Source of the DNA: Microbacterium sp. JZ31
GTDB taxonomy: Bacteria; Actinomycetota; Actinomycetes; Actinomycetales; Microbacteriaceae
Length of the DNA stretch: 64,000 nt
NCBI RefSeq assembly: GCF_016805985.1
Contig: NZ_CP017661.1
Span: 124,001 to 188,000, forward strand
Direction: 5' to 3'
Below the pieces are notes generated by a model. It was given only the letters and a program-made list of their open reading frames with translations, was not told the origin of the DNA and ran no database searches. Position 1 is the stretch's first letter. Each line of letters starts with the position of its first letter. The position numbers and the translations under genes were made by a program. This document shows, piece by piece, positions 45,322-54,351 of the stretch.

Positions 45322-45372
45322 GGCTCTTGACCTTTCGTTCGAGTCCTGAGAGAGTCTTCCCCAATCGACTTG

Positions 45373-45387
45373 ATTCGGCCAGCGAAT
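45373..45387. promoter_or_regulatory. Weak inverted repeat in ROK/transporter intergenic region
   Basis: ATTCG-GCCAG-CGAAT is a 5-bp-arm inverted repeat within the AT-richer divergent promoter region 45322-45433. It is the only symmetrical element I see there and may be the ROK operator, but the arms are short. Confidence 0.25.
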
Positions 45388-45433
45388 TTATTACGGCGAT
45401 GCCGACGCGGGGCGACTCCAGGAAAGGACGACG

Positions 45434-46735
45434 GTGTCTTCGAGATCGATACGGGCGGTGCGCGTGGCGGCGGCCGCGGCGGTGCTCGCGCTGGGGGGAG
45501 CGATGCTCGCCGGCTGCTCCGCGGACGGGCGCGAGACCATCCGGTTCGCGTTCTCCAAGCGCGAGGCGCTGGAGTTCATGAACGGGCTCGTCGACGAGTA
45601 CAACGCGTCGCAGGATGAGGTGCGCGTCGAGATGGACACGTCCGGCATCGACGTGGTCTCGGCGAGCTTCGTGCGCGGCAATCCGCCGGACGTCATGCTC
45701 GCGAACTACAACTACGAGGTCGCCCGGTACGTGCAGCGCTGCGCGCTCACCGACCTGTCCGACACCGAGGCCGCCGCGAACACGAACGAGGACCTCGCGC
45801 CTCTCATGGCGCAGTACGGCACGTGCGAGGGCCGCGTCAGCGCGATCCCCTACTCGGTCATGGCGGCGTCCGTGATCTACAACCGGGAGATCTTCGACGA
45901 GCACGGCGTCGAGGTGCCGCAGACCTGGGAGGAGCTGCTCGCCGCCTGCGAGACGTTCGAGGCCGCCGGCGTGACGCCCATCTACGCGACGTTCAAGGAC
46001 GACTGGACGGTCGGCCAGGGCTGGTACGACTACGCGGCGGGCGGCTCGCTCGACGTGCTCGACTTCTTCGATCGCCTCGCGCAGGAGGGCGCCGACGTCG
46101 GGGCCGACTCCGAGGTGTCCTTCGAGCGCGACTTCGCCGAGCCGATGGAGCGGATGGTCCAGCTCACCGAGTTCACGAACGAGGACGCGGCGAGCCGCGG
46201 CTACGGCGACGGCAACCTCGCCTTCGCGAACGGCGAGGCGGCGATGTACCTGCAGGGGCCGTGGGCCTTCAGCGAGATCGCGAAGACCGCGGAGGACCTG
46301 GATCTCGGCACGTTCCCGCTGCCGATGACGGATGATCCGGACGACCTCGCCGTGCGAGTGAACATGGACCTCGCGGGCATGGTGCCCGTGGAGGCCGCCA
46401 ACCCGGAGGCCGGGCGCGACTTCCTCGAGTTCCTCTTCCAGCCCGAGAACATCGAGGCGTACAACGCCTCGCAGCTCGGCTTCACACCGACGGCCGACGC
46501 GCCGACGCCGGACGACCCGCGCATCGAGGGCATGAGCGAGTTCTACGCCGAGGGTCGGTTCTACCAGGGGCCGTCGGTGCTCGTGCCGCGCACCATCCCG
46601 ATCAACGGCTACGCGCAGGCGATGGTGCTGGGCTCCGACACGGGCCAGATGCTGCGCACGATCGACGCGGACTGGGCGCGCGTGGCGTTCCGCGCGCCGG
46701 CGCCGCGCACCGACGCGCAGGGAGCGGACGAATGA
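45434..46735 (+). CDS. CUT1-type sugar ABC transporter substrate-binding lipoprotein
   Basis: The 433-residue protein has a signal segment with lipobox MLAGC (C28) and a family 1 binding-protein body (IRFAFSKREALEFMNGLVDEYNASQDEV, GRVSAIPYSVMAASVIYNREIFDEHGVEVPQTWEELL). GTG 45434 has GGAAAGGA upstream. It overlaps the first permease gene (ATGA). With the GH13 gene of the same operon the ligand is probably an alpha-glucoside. No ATPase gene is present. Confidence 0.93.
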   Translation: MSSRSIRAVRVAAAAAVLALGGAMLAGCSADGRETIRFAFSKREALEFMNGLVDEYNASQDEVRVEMDTSGIDVVSASFVRGNPPDVMLANYNYEVARYVQRCALTDLSDTEAAANTNEDLAPLMAQYGTCEGRVSAIPYSVMAASVIYNREIFDEHGVEVPQTWEELLAACETFEAAGVTPIYATFKDDWTVGQGWYDYAAGGSLDVLDFFDRLAQEGADVGADSEVSFERDFAEPMERMVQLTEFTNEDAASRGYGDGNLAFANGEAAMYLQGPWAFSEIAKTAEDLDLGTFPLPMTDDPDDLAVRVNMDLAGMVPVEAANPEAGRDFLEFLFQPENIEAYNASQLGFTPTADAPTPDDPRIEGMSEFYAEGRFYQGPSVLVPRTIPINGYAQAMVLGSDTGQMLRTIDADWARVAFRAPAPRTDAQGADE

Positions 46736-47655
46736 GCCAGGCGATCGTGACGACGGGTCCGGCGACCACCGCGCCGCAGGCGACCGGGCGCGGGCACAAG
46801 CGCCGCGTCGAGCCGATCTACTACCTGTTCCTGCTGCCGAGCCTGGTGCTGTTCACGCTCGCGATCACGGTGCCGGGCGTGGTGGGCATCTTCTTCAGCT
46901 TCACCGACTCGATCGGCATCGGCGAGTGGAGCTTCAACGGGCTCACGAACTACGTCGCGATGTTCAGCGATCCCGCGATCCTGCGCAGCTACCTGTTCAC
47001 GTTCGGGTTCTCCATCACCACGGTCATCGTGGTGAACGTCATCGCGTTCCTGCTCGCGGTCGGCCTGACGTCCCGGATCCGGCTGAAGACCGGGCTGCGC
47101 ACGATCTTCGTGATCCCGATGGTGATCTCGGGCATCATCATCGCCTACGTCTTCAACTTCCTGTTCTCGAACTCTCTGCCCGCCGCGGGAGCGGCGACCG
47201 GGATCTCGTGGCTGCAGACGAGCCTGCTGGCCAATCCGGATCTCGCATGGATCGCGATCGTGATCGTCACCGCCTGGCAGTCGGTGCCGGGCACGCTGCT
47301 GATCTACATCGCGGGTCTGCTGTCGGTGCCGGGCGACGTGTACGAGGCGGCCGACATCGACGGGGCGAGCAAGACTCAGCAGCTGTTCCGCATCACGATC
47401 CCGCTCGTCGCGGGATACGTGGTGATCAACGTGATCCTCGGCTTCAAGAACTACCTGAACGCGTACGACATCATCGTCGGCCTCACGGGCGGCGGGCCGG
47501 GAACCGCGACGCGCAGCGTCGCGATGTCGATCGTCCAGGGCTTCTACGGCGGCGACTACGCCTATCAGATGGCCAACGCGACGATCTTCTTCGTCGTGGC
47601 GGTGCTCATCTCGCTCCTGCAGCTCTCGCTGACGCGGGGAAGGAACACGTTCTGA
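46732..47655 (+). CDS. Sugar ABC transporter permease, MalF-like
   Basis: The 307-residue membrane protein begins with a cytosolic basic leader (GRGHKRRVEPIYYLFLLPSLVLF), has about six spans and the EAA loop YEAADIDGASKTQQLFRITIPLV. It overlaps the binding-protein gene by 4 bp and the next permease by 1 bp (TGATG). Confidence 0.93.
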   Translation: MSQAIVTTGPATTAPQATGRGHKRRVEPIYYLFLLPSLVLFTLAITVPGVVGIFFSFTDSIGIGEWSFNGLTNYVAMFSDPAILRSYLFTFGFSITTVIVVNVIAFLLAVGLTSRIRLKTGLRTIFVIPMVISGIIIAYVFNFLFSNSLPAAGAATGISWLQTSLLANPDLAWIAIVIVTAWQSVPGTLLIYIAGLLSVPGDVYEAADIDGASKTQQLFRITIPLVAGYVVINVILGFKNYLNAYDIIVGLTGGGPGTATRSVAMSIVQGFYGGDYAYQMANATIFFVVAVLISLLQLSLTRGRNTF

Positions 47656-48557
47656 TGTCCGCTACCGCCTCGAACGCCACGCAGGGCGCCCCCGAAGTCC
47701 CCCGCACCGGCCCCGTGCGCGCGAACCGCGAGGGCGCCGAGCGCGTCAACTGGTCGGGCACGATCCTGCTCATCCTGTGCGCGGTGACCGTGCTGCTGCC
47801 GCTGTACGTCACGATCAGCATGGCGTTCAAGACCGGTAGCCAGGCGGTCGACGGCAACGCGTTCTCGCTGCCCGCGCCGTTCAGCATCGACGGCTTCGTC
47901 CAGGCCTGGAACCTCACGCGCTTCCCGGTGGGCGCCGGCATCTCGCTGTTCGTGACCGCGGGCACGGTCGTCGCGACGATCGTGCTCGCCGCGACGGCGT
48001 CCTACGCCATCGTGCGCAACTGGGACCGCCGCCTGTTCCGCTGGTCGTTCTTCTACCTGCTGGCTGCGATGTTCATCCCGTTCCCGGTCGTGGCGCTGCC
48101 GCAGATCCAGCTCACCGGACGCGTCGGGCTGGACAACCCGGTGGGCGTGATCATCCTTGCCACGATGTTCCAGCTGAGCTTCAGCGTGCTGCTGTTCACG
48201 GCGTTCCTGCGCTCGATTCCGATCGAGCTCGAGGAGAGCGCGCGGATCGACGGCGCCAGCACGTGGCAGACGTTCTGGCGGCTGATCTTCCCGCTGCTCG
48301 CACCGATGAGCGCGACGGTCGGCATCTTCGCGTTCCTGTACGCCTGGAACGACTTCATGATGCCGTCGCTGATCATCTCCGATCCGGCCCTGCAGACGCT
48401 GCCCGTGCGGCAGAACCTGTTCCAGAACCAGTTCAGCAACAACTACAACGTCGCCTTCGCCTCGTACCTCATGGCCATGGCGCCCGCGATCGTCGCCTAC
48501 CTGTTCACGCAGCGCTGGGTGATGGAGGGCGTCACGCAGGGCGCCGTCAAGGGCTGA
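47655..48557 (+). CDS. Sugar ABC transporter permease, MalG-like
   Basis: The 300-residue membrane protein has the MalG-type N-terminal span (GTILLILCAVTVLLPLYVTISMAFK), about six spans, and the EAA loop EESARIDGASTWQTFWRLIFPLL. It ends with TQRWVMEGVTQGAVKG, a typical MalG tail. A 97-bp gap follows before the GH13 gene. Confidence 0.93.
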   Translation: MSATASNATQGAPEVPRTGPVRANREGAERVNWSGTILLILCAVTVLLPLYVTISMAFKTGSQAVDGNAFSLPAPFSIDGFVQAWNLTRFPVGAGISLFVTAGTVVATIVLAATASYAIVRNWDRRLFRWSFFYLLAAMFIPFPVVALPQIQLTGRVGLDNPVGVIILATMFQLSFSVLLFTAFLRSIPIELEESARIDGASTWQTFWRLIFPLLAPMSATVGIFAFLYAWNDFMMPSLIISDPALQTLPVRQNLFQNQFSNNYNVAFASYLMAMAPAIVAYLFTQRWVMEGVTQGAVKG

Positions 48558-48654
48558 ACCCGCCGCCCGATCGTCCGTACAACCCGTCCGCACAACCGTC
48601 CGCCCGCGCGACCGAACGCGCAACCGCCCGACAACCGGAAGGAGTCGCCGCCCC

Positions 48655-50343
48655 ATGACCGAGGTGCTGCCCCACGAGACCCCCGACGCCCTGAAGGACC
48701 CGAACTGGTGGCGGCATGCCGTCGTCTACCAGATCTACCCGCGCAGCTTCGCGGACGCGGACGGCGACGGCCTCGGCGACATCCCCGGTGTCGTCTCCCG
48801 GGTGGACTACCTCGCCTCGCTCGGCATCGACGCGGTGTGGCTGAGCCCGTTCTACCCGTCGGCGCTCGCGGACGGCGGCTACGACGTCGCCGACTACCGC
48901 GACGTGGATCCGCGGCTCGGCACGCTCGAGGACTTCGACAGGATGGTCGCCGAGCTGCACGCGCGCGGCATCCGCGTGATCGTCGACATCGTCCCGAACC
49001 ACACGTCGGATCTGCACGAGTGGTTCCAGGAGGCGCTCGCCGCGGGGCGCGGTTCGGCCGCCAGAGAGCGGTACATCTTCCGCGAGGGCTCGGGACCGGA
49101 TGGCGCCGAGCCGCCGACCGACTGGGTGTCGGTGTTCGGCGGTCCCGCCTGGCACCGCGTCGAGGACGGCCAGTGGTACTTCCACAACTTCGCGAAGGAG
49201 CAGCCCGACCTGAACTGGGACAACCCTGAGGTGCGCGAGGACTTCCTGAAGACGCTGCGCTTCTGGTCGGACCGCGGCGTCGACGGCTTCCGCATCGACG
49301 TCGCGCACATGCTCACGAAGGACCTCACGGAGCCGCTGCCGTCGCGCGAGGAGCTCACGCTGATCCCGATCGACGGGAACCACCCGCTGATCGACCGCGA
49401 CGACGTGCACGAGATCTACGCCGAGTGGCGGCAGCTGTTCAACTCCTACGACCCGCCCCGCACCGCCGTCGCGGAGGCGTGGGTGGCCTCGCACCGCGTG
49501 CCGCGGTACGCGAGCCCCGAGAGCCTCGGCCAGTCGTTCAACTTCGACCTGCTGGAGGCCGACTTCGACGCCGCGCAGTTCCGCCGCATCGTGACCGACA
49601 ACCTCGCGCTCGCGGCCGAGTCCGGCTCGTCGAGCACCTGGGTGCTGTCGAACCACGACGTCGTGCGGCATGCCACGCGCTACGGTCTGCCGCCCGAGCC
49701 GGCCGACTCGACCTCGCACACGCGGCACGGCGGCGACTGGCTGATCAACGGCGGCGACGAGGCGCTGCTCGACCGCGAGCGCGGCGCGCGCCGCGCGAAG
49801 GCCGCGACGCTGTTCATGCTCGCCCTGCCGGGATCGACCTACCTCTACCAGGGCGAGGAGCTCGGCCTGCACGAGGTGGCCGACATCCCGGAGGGGGAGC
49901 GGCAGGATCCGACGTTCTTCCGCACCGGGGGAGCGGAGATCGGGCGCGACGGCTGCCGCGTCCCGCTGCCGTGGAAGGCCGAGGGCCCGTCGTTCGGCTT
50001 CGGCGCGAGCGGCGCCCACCTGCCGCAGCCGGCGTGGTTCGCGAAGCACGCCGTGGAGACGCAGGATGGCGATCCGAGCTCCACGCTGTCGCTGTACCGG
50101 CGCGCGCTCGCGCTGCGACACGAGCTGCAGGCCCCGGAGCAGCTGGAGTGGGTCGAGACCGGGCGTCCCGACGTGCTGTGGTTCCGCCGGCCGAACGGCT
50201 GGCAGGTCGTGACGAACTTCGGCACCGAGCCGTACGAGCTCGCGGACGCGCCCGACGATGCCGACGTGGTGCTCTCGAGCGACGGCGCGACGCGCTCGTC
50301 CGTACCGGGCGAGACGACCATCTGGATCGCGCCCGCCCGCTGA
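48655..50343 (+). CDS. GH13 alpha-glucosidase
   Basis: The 562-residue protein is an oligo-alpha-glucoside hydrolase of family 13. All catalytic residues are visible: nucleophile D215 (GFRIDVAH), acid/base E274 (VAEAWV) and D335 (LSNHDV); other GH13 blocks are WWRHAVVYQIYPRSF and DIVPNHTSDLHEWF. No signal peptide, so it cleaves imported sugars such as maltose, isomaltose or sucrose in the cytosol; specificity is not settled by sequence. A GGAAGGAG site lies upstream of ATG 48655. It is the last gene of the ROK-linked operon. Confidence 0.94.
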   Translation: MTEVLPHETPDALKDPNWWRHAVVYQIYPRSFADADGDGLGDIPGVVSRVDYLASLGIDAVWLSPFYPSALADGGYDVADYRDVDPRLGTLEDFDRMVAELHARGIRVIVDIVPNHTSDLHEWFQEALAAGRGSAARERYIFREGSGPDGAEPPTDWVSVFGGPAWHRVEDGQWYFHNFAKEQPDLNWDNPEVREDFLKTLRFWSDRGVDGFRIDVAHMLTKDLTEPLPSREELTLIPIDGNHPLIDRDDVHEIYAEWRQLFNSYDPPRTAVAEAWVASHRVPRYASPESLGQSFNFDLLEADFDAAQFRRIVTDNLALAAESGSSSTWVLSNHDVVRHATRYGLPPEPADSTSHTRHGGDWLINGGDEALLDRERGARRAKAATLFMLALPGSTYLYQGEELGLHEVADIPEGERQDPTFFRTGGAEIGRDGCRVPLPWKAEGPSFGFGASGAHLPQPAWFAKHAVETQDGDPSSTLSLYRRALALRHELQAPEQLEWVETGRPDVLWFRRPNGWQVVTNFGTEPYELADAPDDADVVLSSDGATRSSVPGETTIWIAPAR

Positions 50344-50511
50344 TCCCGTCGATCCGGGCCGTCCCCGCACCCCTCGGCGGCCAGCCGTCGCGTCTCGCGT
50401 CGGCCGGTCGCCGATCTTCATAGCGGGCCCATAGCCCGAGGAGCGCTCTCGCATCGCATCGCGCGCTGAGATCGTGTCGTCCCGGTCGGGGCGAGACGAG
50501 CGGAGGAAGCG

Positions 50512-51798
50512 ATGGACAGCGAGCAGGGTGCGGCGGGCGTGGCGCCGTCGACAGGGGAAGGTCAGGCGAGCGCGACGCCGGCGGGCGCGGCGCCGCAGAC
50601 GCGGAGGCCGTGGTACCGGCGCCGCGGCCCGCAGGTGGGCATCGGCTCGACGCTCGTCGTGGCGGGTGCGCTGGCGTTCGGGCTGCCCGCCGCCGCGAAC
50701 GCGGGGGCGGCCGCCGCGCACCGTGTCGCCCAGGCCGCGGCGGCAGCGGGTGCGGCGACGGCCCAGGATGCATGGACCGATCAGCGGACGTATCGCGGCG
50801 CGCCGGGCTGGGATGGTGCGCCGACGGACAGCGGCACGGGCACGGAGCCGGAAGCCACGACGCCCGAGGCGACCGCCGCGACCACCGACGAGTCGGTCGG
50901 GGTCGCGATCATCGAGACCGTCCTCGGCTACCAGGAGGCGGCCGCCGCGGGGACCGGCATCGTGCTGACGAGCGACGGGCTCATCCTGACCAACAACCAC
51001 GTGATCGATGGGTCGACCGCGATCGCGGTCACGCTCGCGGACACGGGCGAGACGTATGCCGCGACCGTCGTCGGCACGGCCCCGTCCGAGGACGTCGCCG
51101 TGCTGCAACTCGAGGACGCATCCGGACTGCGGGCCGCGACGATCGACGACGACGCCGAGGCCGTCGGCGATGCCATCACGGCGGTCGGGAACGCGGAGGG
51201 CGGCGGCGTGCTGCTCGCGGCCGACGGCCAGATCACCGACCTCGAGAGCTCCGTCACCACCGCGGCATCGGGGACGACCGCGGCGGAGACGCTCGACGGC
51301 ATGATCGAGATCGCGGCGGATGTCGTGTCGGGCGACTCTGGAGGTCCCGTGCTCGACGCCGGGGGAGAGGTGATCGGGGTGACCACCGCCGCCTCGTCCG
51401 GCAGCGTCGACACCACCGCCTACGCCATCCCGATCGAGGACGCGCTCGCGCTGGCGGATCAGATCATCGCCGGCACGGACACGGCCGAGATCACGATCGG
51501 CTACCCCGCGTTCCTCGGCGTGCAGCTGCCCGCGCAGACGACGGTGCCCGGCGGTACGACGGCGGCTGCGGGCGCGCTCATCGCGGGCGTCGTGGCGGGA
51601 ACGCCCGCCGCCGAGGCCGGAATCGGGCAGGGCGACACGATCACGGCGGTCGACGGCCAGGCTGTGGCCGACGGTCAGGCGCTGCGCGACCTGCTGGCGG
51701 GATACGCGCCGGGCGAGCAGCTGACGATCGAGTGGATCGACGCATCCGGCGCCGCGCAGTCGGCGACCGTGACGCTCATCCAGGGCGCGGCCGACTGA
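50512..51798 (+). CDS. Membrane-anchored HtrA/DegP-like serine protease with PDZ domain
   Basis: The 428-residue protein has a cytosolic basic N-terminus (RRPWYRRRG), one membrane helix (about 43-65), a low-complexity Ala/Thr/Glu linker, a trypsin-like domain with H163 (TNNHVI), D194 (SEDVAVL) and S276 (SGDSGGPV), and a C-terminal PDZ domain (about 330-425; GVVAGTPAAEAGIGQGDTITAVDGQ). It should act outside the membrane in protein quality control. CGGAGGAAG precedes ATG 50512. The 168 bp upstream hold its promoter; no regulator is adjacent. Confidence 0.93.
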   Translation: MDSEQGAAGVAPSTGEGQASATPAGAAPQTRRPWYRRRGPQVGIGSTLVVAGALAFGLPAAANAGAAAAHRVAQAAAAAGAATAQDAWTDQRTYRGAPGWDGAPTDSGTGTEPEATTPEATAATTDESVGVAIIETVLGYQEAAAAGTGIVLTSDGLILTNNHVIDGSTAIAVTLADTGETYAATVVGTAPSEDVAVLQLEDASGLRAATIDDDAEAVGDAITAVGNAEGGGVLLAADGQITDLESSVTTAASGTTAAETLDGMIEIAADVVSGDSGGPVLDAGGEVIGVTTAASSGSVDTTAYAIPIEDALALADQIIAGTDTAEITIGYPAFLGVQLPAQTTVPGGTTAAAGALIAGVVAGTPAAEAGIGQGDTITAVDGQAVADGQALRDLLAGYAPGEQLTIEWIDASGAAQSATVTLIQGAAD

Positions 51799-51846
51799 GC
51801 CCCTCGCTGCGTCACGAGGGGCCCGCAGCGGCGACACCGCGGGCCC
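51799..51846 (+). terminator. Overlapping stem-loops after the HtrA-like gene
   Basis: GCCCCTCG/CGAGGGGC (51799-51822, 8-base loop) and GGGCCCGC/GCGGGCCC (51819-51846, 12-base loop) share bases, so only one can form at a time. The second is followed by TT. Directly after the stop codon, a terminator is the simplest reading. Confidence 0.65.
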
Positions 51847-51980
51847 TTGTCTGCGCGGATCGAGGAGAAATCCACGGACGAGGTCGATCCGGTCCGATGC
51901 GCTCCGTGACGGTGAATATCTCCTTGATCCGCGTCGCACGCCCCCGTCAAGGGGTCTTCCGGCGCGCGTAGGCTTCCGGT

Positions 51981-52868
51981 GTGCTCGACCTGCACCGCCT
52001 CACTCTGCTGCGGGAAGTCAAGCTGCGCGGCAGCATGACGGCCGCCGCGCGCGAGCTCTCGTACAGCCACTCCGCGATCTCTCAGCAGCTGGCGCTGCTG
52101 GAGAAGGAGGCCGGCATCACGCTGCTCGAGAAGGTGGGGCGCGGCGTGAAGCTGACTCCCGCAGGGGAGGGGCTGGTGCGCAACACCGAGGCGATCCTCG
52201 CCGCCGTGGAGCGCGCCGAAGCGGATCTCGCGACGGCTCATCGGCGTGCGCAGGGCACGGTCGACGTCGCCGTGTTCGCCACGATCGCGCGCTCGATCAT
52301 GCCGGCCGCGCTCGCCGCGCTCGCCGCGTCGCATCCCGGGCTGGAGGTGCGGCTGCATCTGCACGACCCCGAGGTCGCGGCCGTCCGCCTGATCTCGCGC
52401 GACGTCGACGCCGTGATCACCGACGCCTACCCCGGAACCGAGGGGGCGGCGGGCGCGGGGATCCACTCGAGCGTGCTCGGGCGCGATCCGGTGCGCGGCT
52501 ACCTGCCCGCCGGATTCGACCCCGCCGACGCAGCCGCGGTGCGCGACGTGCCGTGGGTCATGGAGCCGCGCACGTCGGCCGCGACGCAGTGGGCGCTTCG
52601 CGTGTGCCGCGAACGCGGCTTCGAGCCGAAGGTCGCTCACCACTCCTCGGACGTGCTGTTCCACCTCCGCATGGTCGAGCACGGCCTGGCCGCCGCGTTC
52701 CTGTCGGACATGGTCATCCGCGAGGCGGGGAGCGAGGTGATCCCGAGCTCCGCCCTGCCGCGGGACCAGCACCGGTCGATCCTGTTCCTCGTGCGCGAGG
52801 GGGCGCAGGATCGGCCGGCCCTCGTGGCGATCCGCGACGCCGTGACGGATCTCCTCGCCTCGAGTTGA
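51981..52868 (+). CDS. LysR-family transcriptional regulator
   Basis: The 295-residue protein starts with the LysR helix-turn-helix (LHRLTLLREVKLRGSMTAAARELSYSHSAISQQLALLEKEAGITLLEKVGRGVKLTPAG) and continues with the effector-binding domain. The start is GTG 51981. It is followed on the same strand by a class-III aminotransferase gene across 123 bp containing an inverted repeat, which may be its target; LysR genes more often diverge from their targets, so the link is an inference. Confidence 0.9.
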   Translation: MLDLHRLTLLREVKLRGSMTAAARELSYSHSAISQQLALLEKEAGITLLEKVGRGVKLTPAGEGLVRNTEAILAAVERAEADLATAHRRAQGTVDVAVFATIARSIMPAALAALAASHPGLEVRLHLHDPEVAAVRLISRDVDAVITDAYPGTEGAAGAGIHSSVLGRDPVRGYLPAGFDPADAAAVRDVPWVMEPRTSAATQWALRVCRERGFEPKVAHHSSDVLFHLRMVEHGLAAAFLSDMVIREAGSEVIPSSALPRDQHRSILFLVREGAQDRPALVAIRDAVTDLLASS

Positions 52869-52886
52869 GGGGTAAGCGGTAAGCGC

Positions 52887-52908
52887 TGCTGACGGGTATA
52901 GGTCAGCA
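52887..52908. promoter_or_regulatory. Inverted repeat before the aminotransferase gene
   Basis: TGCTGAC and GTCAGCA flank an 8-base spacer (GGGTATAG). A direct repeat GGTAAGC-GGTAAGC (52871-52884) lies just upstream. The repeat does not show the T-N11-A core that is usual for LysR, so it may belong to another regulator or to the leader RNA. Confidence 0.4.
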
Positions 52909-52991
52909 ACCGTCGCTTCTCTTTACGCATGGCTCTCCGTAGCGTTGTCGCCACGGGCATCGCCCGTCCGTCGACCCGCGAAGGAGCGCCT

Positions 52992-54320
52992 ATGACCCGC
53001 ATCGATCAGGTCACTGCGTCCGAGGTGACCGTGTCGGAGGCGCCCCTGTCGGAGGCGCCCGCCCTCCTCGACGGGCCCGCGCTCTGGCCGGCCCAGGCTC
53101 ACACCCCCACGGTGCTGGGCCGCCAGCTCGTGATCGAGCGCGGCGAGGGCTCCTACGTCTTCACCTCCGACGGGCGCCGCCTGTTCGACGGCACCGCCGG
53201 GCTCTGGCACGCGAACATCGGTCACGCGCACCCCGAGCTCGCGCAGGCCGCCTACGACCAGATGCGGCGGCTCGAGACCTATCACACGTTCGCGCGCTTC
53301 ACGAATGACAAGGCGCTCGCGCTGGGCGAGCGGCTGGCGGCGCTGTCGCCGATCGATCGGTCCAAGGTGATCCTCAACTCCGGCGGATCCGACGCGATCG
53401 ACGTGGCCTGCAAGCTCGCGCGCCGGCACTGGCAGCGCGAAGGCCGCGCGAGCAAGACGGTCATCCTGAGCCGCGAGTTCGCGTATCACGGCCTGCACGC
53501 GTACGGCACGAGCATCGCGGGGCTCGAGTTCAACCGCGAGGGCTACGGCACCGACTCCCTGGTGCCCGAGACGGCCCGCGTGCCGCTGCACGACGCGGCC
53601 GCGGTCGCCGAGACGATCGAGCGCATCGGCGCCGAGAACATCGCCGCGATCGTGACCGAGCCCGTGCAGGGGACGGGCGGCGTGAACCCGCCGGCGCCGG
53701 GCTACCTCGAGGAGATCCAGCGGCTCTGCCGCGCGCACGACATCCTGCTCATCCTCGACGAGGTCATCACGGGATTCGGCCGCACCGGCACGATGTTCGC
53801 GGCGCAGCGCTACGGCGTCGACCCCGACATGATCACCTTCGCCAAGGGCGTCACGTCGGGCTACGCCCCGCTCGGCGGCGTGCTCGTCGGCCCGCGCGTG
53901 TGGGAGCCGTTCTACGTGGACTCGGCCGAGACGCCCGTGTTCCGCCATGGCGCCACCTACGCCGGCCACGCCACCGCGGCGGCGGTCGCACTGGCGCACC
54001 TCGACATCCTGGAGCGCGAGCGACTCGTGCCGCGTGTGAACGAGCTCGAGGCTGTGCTGCGCACCGAGCTCGCGGGGCTCGCCGAGCGTCAGGAGGCCGT
54101 GGTGGACGTGCGCGTCGCGGGTCTGCTCGGCGGCGTCTCGCTGGCGGATCGGCTGGACGCGGTCGCGATCGCGGACGACCTGATCGAGCTCGGCTACATC
54201 TCGCGTCCGCTGCGCGGCAACACGCTGCAGATCAGTCCGCCGTTCATCATCTCGGACGACGAGCTGCGCGGCTTCGTCACCGCGATCGAGCGCGCGGTCG
54301 AGGACGCGACCGCGCACTGA
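52992..54320 (+). CDS. Class-III pyridoxal-phosphate aminotransferase
   Basis: The 442-residue protein is an omega-amino-acid-type aminotransferase. The PLP lysine is K285 in ITFAKGVTSGYAPLGG and the PLP-nitrogen Asp is D256 in LILDEVITGFGRTG. NSGGSDAIDVACKLARRHWQ binds the phosphate. Candidate substrates are beta-alanine, GABA, putrescine or similar amines. GAAGGAG precedes ATG 52992; an upstream ATG at 52929 lacks a site. It converges on dhaM. Confidence 0.92.
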   Translation: MTRIDQVTASEVTVSEAPLSEAPALLDGPALWPAQAHTPTVLGRQLVIERGEGSYVFTSDGRRLFDGTAGLWHANIGHAHPELAQAAYDQMRRLETYHTFARFTNDKALALGERLAALSPIDRSKVILNSGGSDAIDVACKLARRHWQREGRASKTVILSREFAYHGLHAYGTSIAGLEFNREGYGTDSLVPETARVPLHDAAAVAETIERIGAENIAAIVTEPVQGTGGVNPPAPGYLEEIQRLCRAHDILLILDEVITGFGRTGTMFAAQRYGVDPDMITFAKGVTSGYAPLGGVLVGPRVWEPFYVDSAETPVFRHGATYAGHATAAAVALAHLDILERERLVPRVNELEAVLRTELAGLAERQEAVVDVRVAGLLGGVSLADRLDAVAIADDLIELGYISRPLRGNTLQISPPFIISDDELRGFVTAIERAVEDATAH

Positions 54321-54351
54321 TCCGGAGCCGGCCGCCCGCGCGGCGCGTCCG

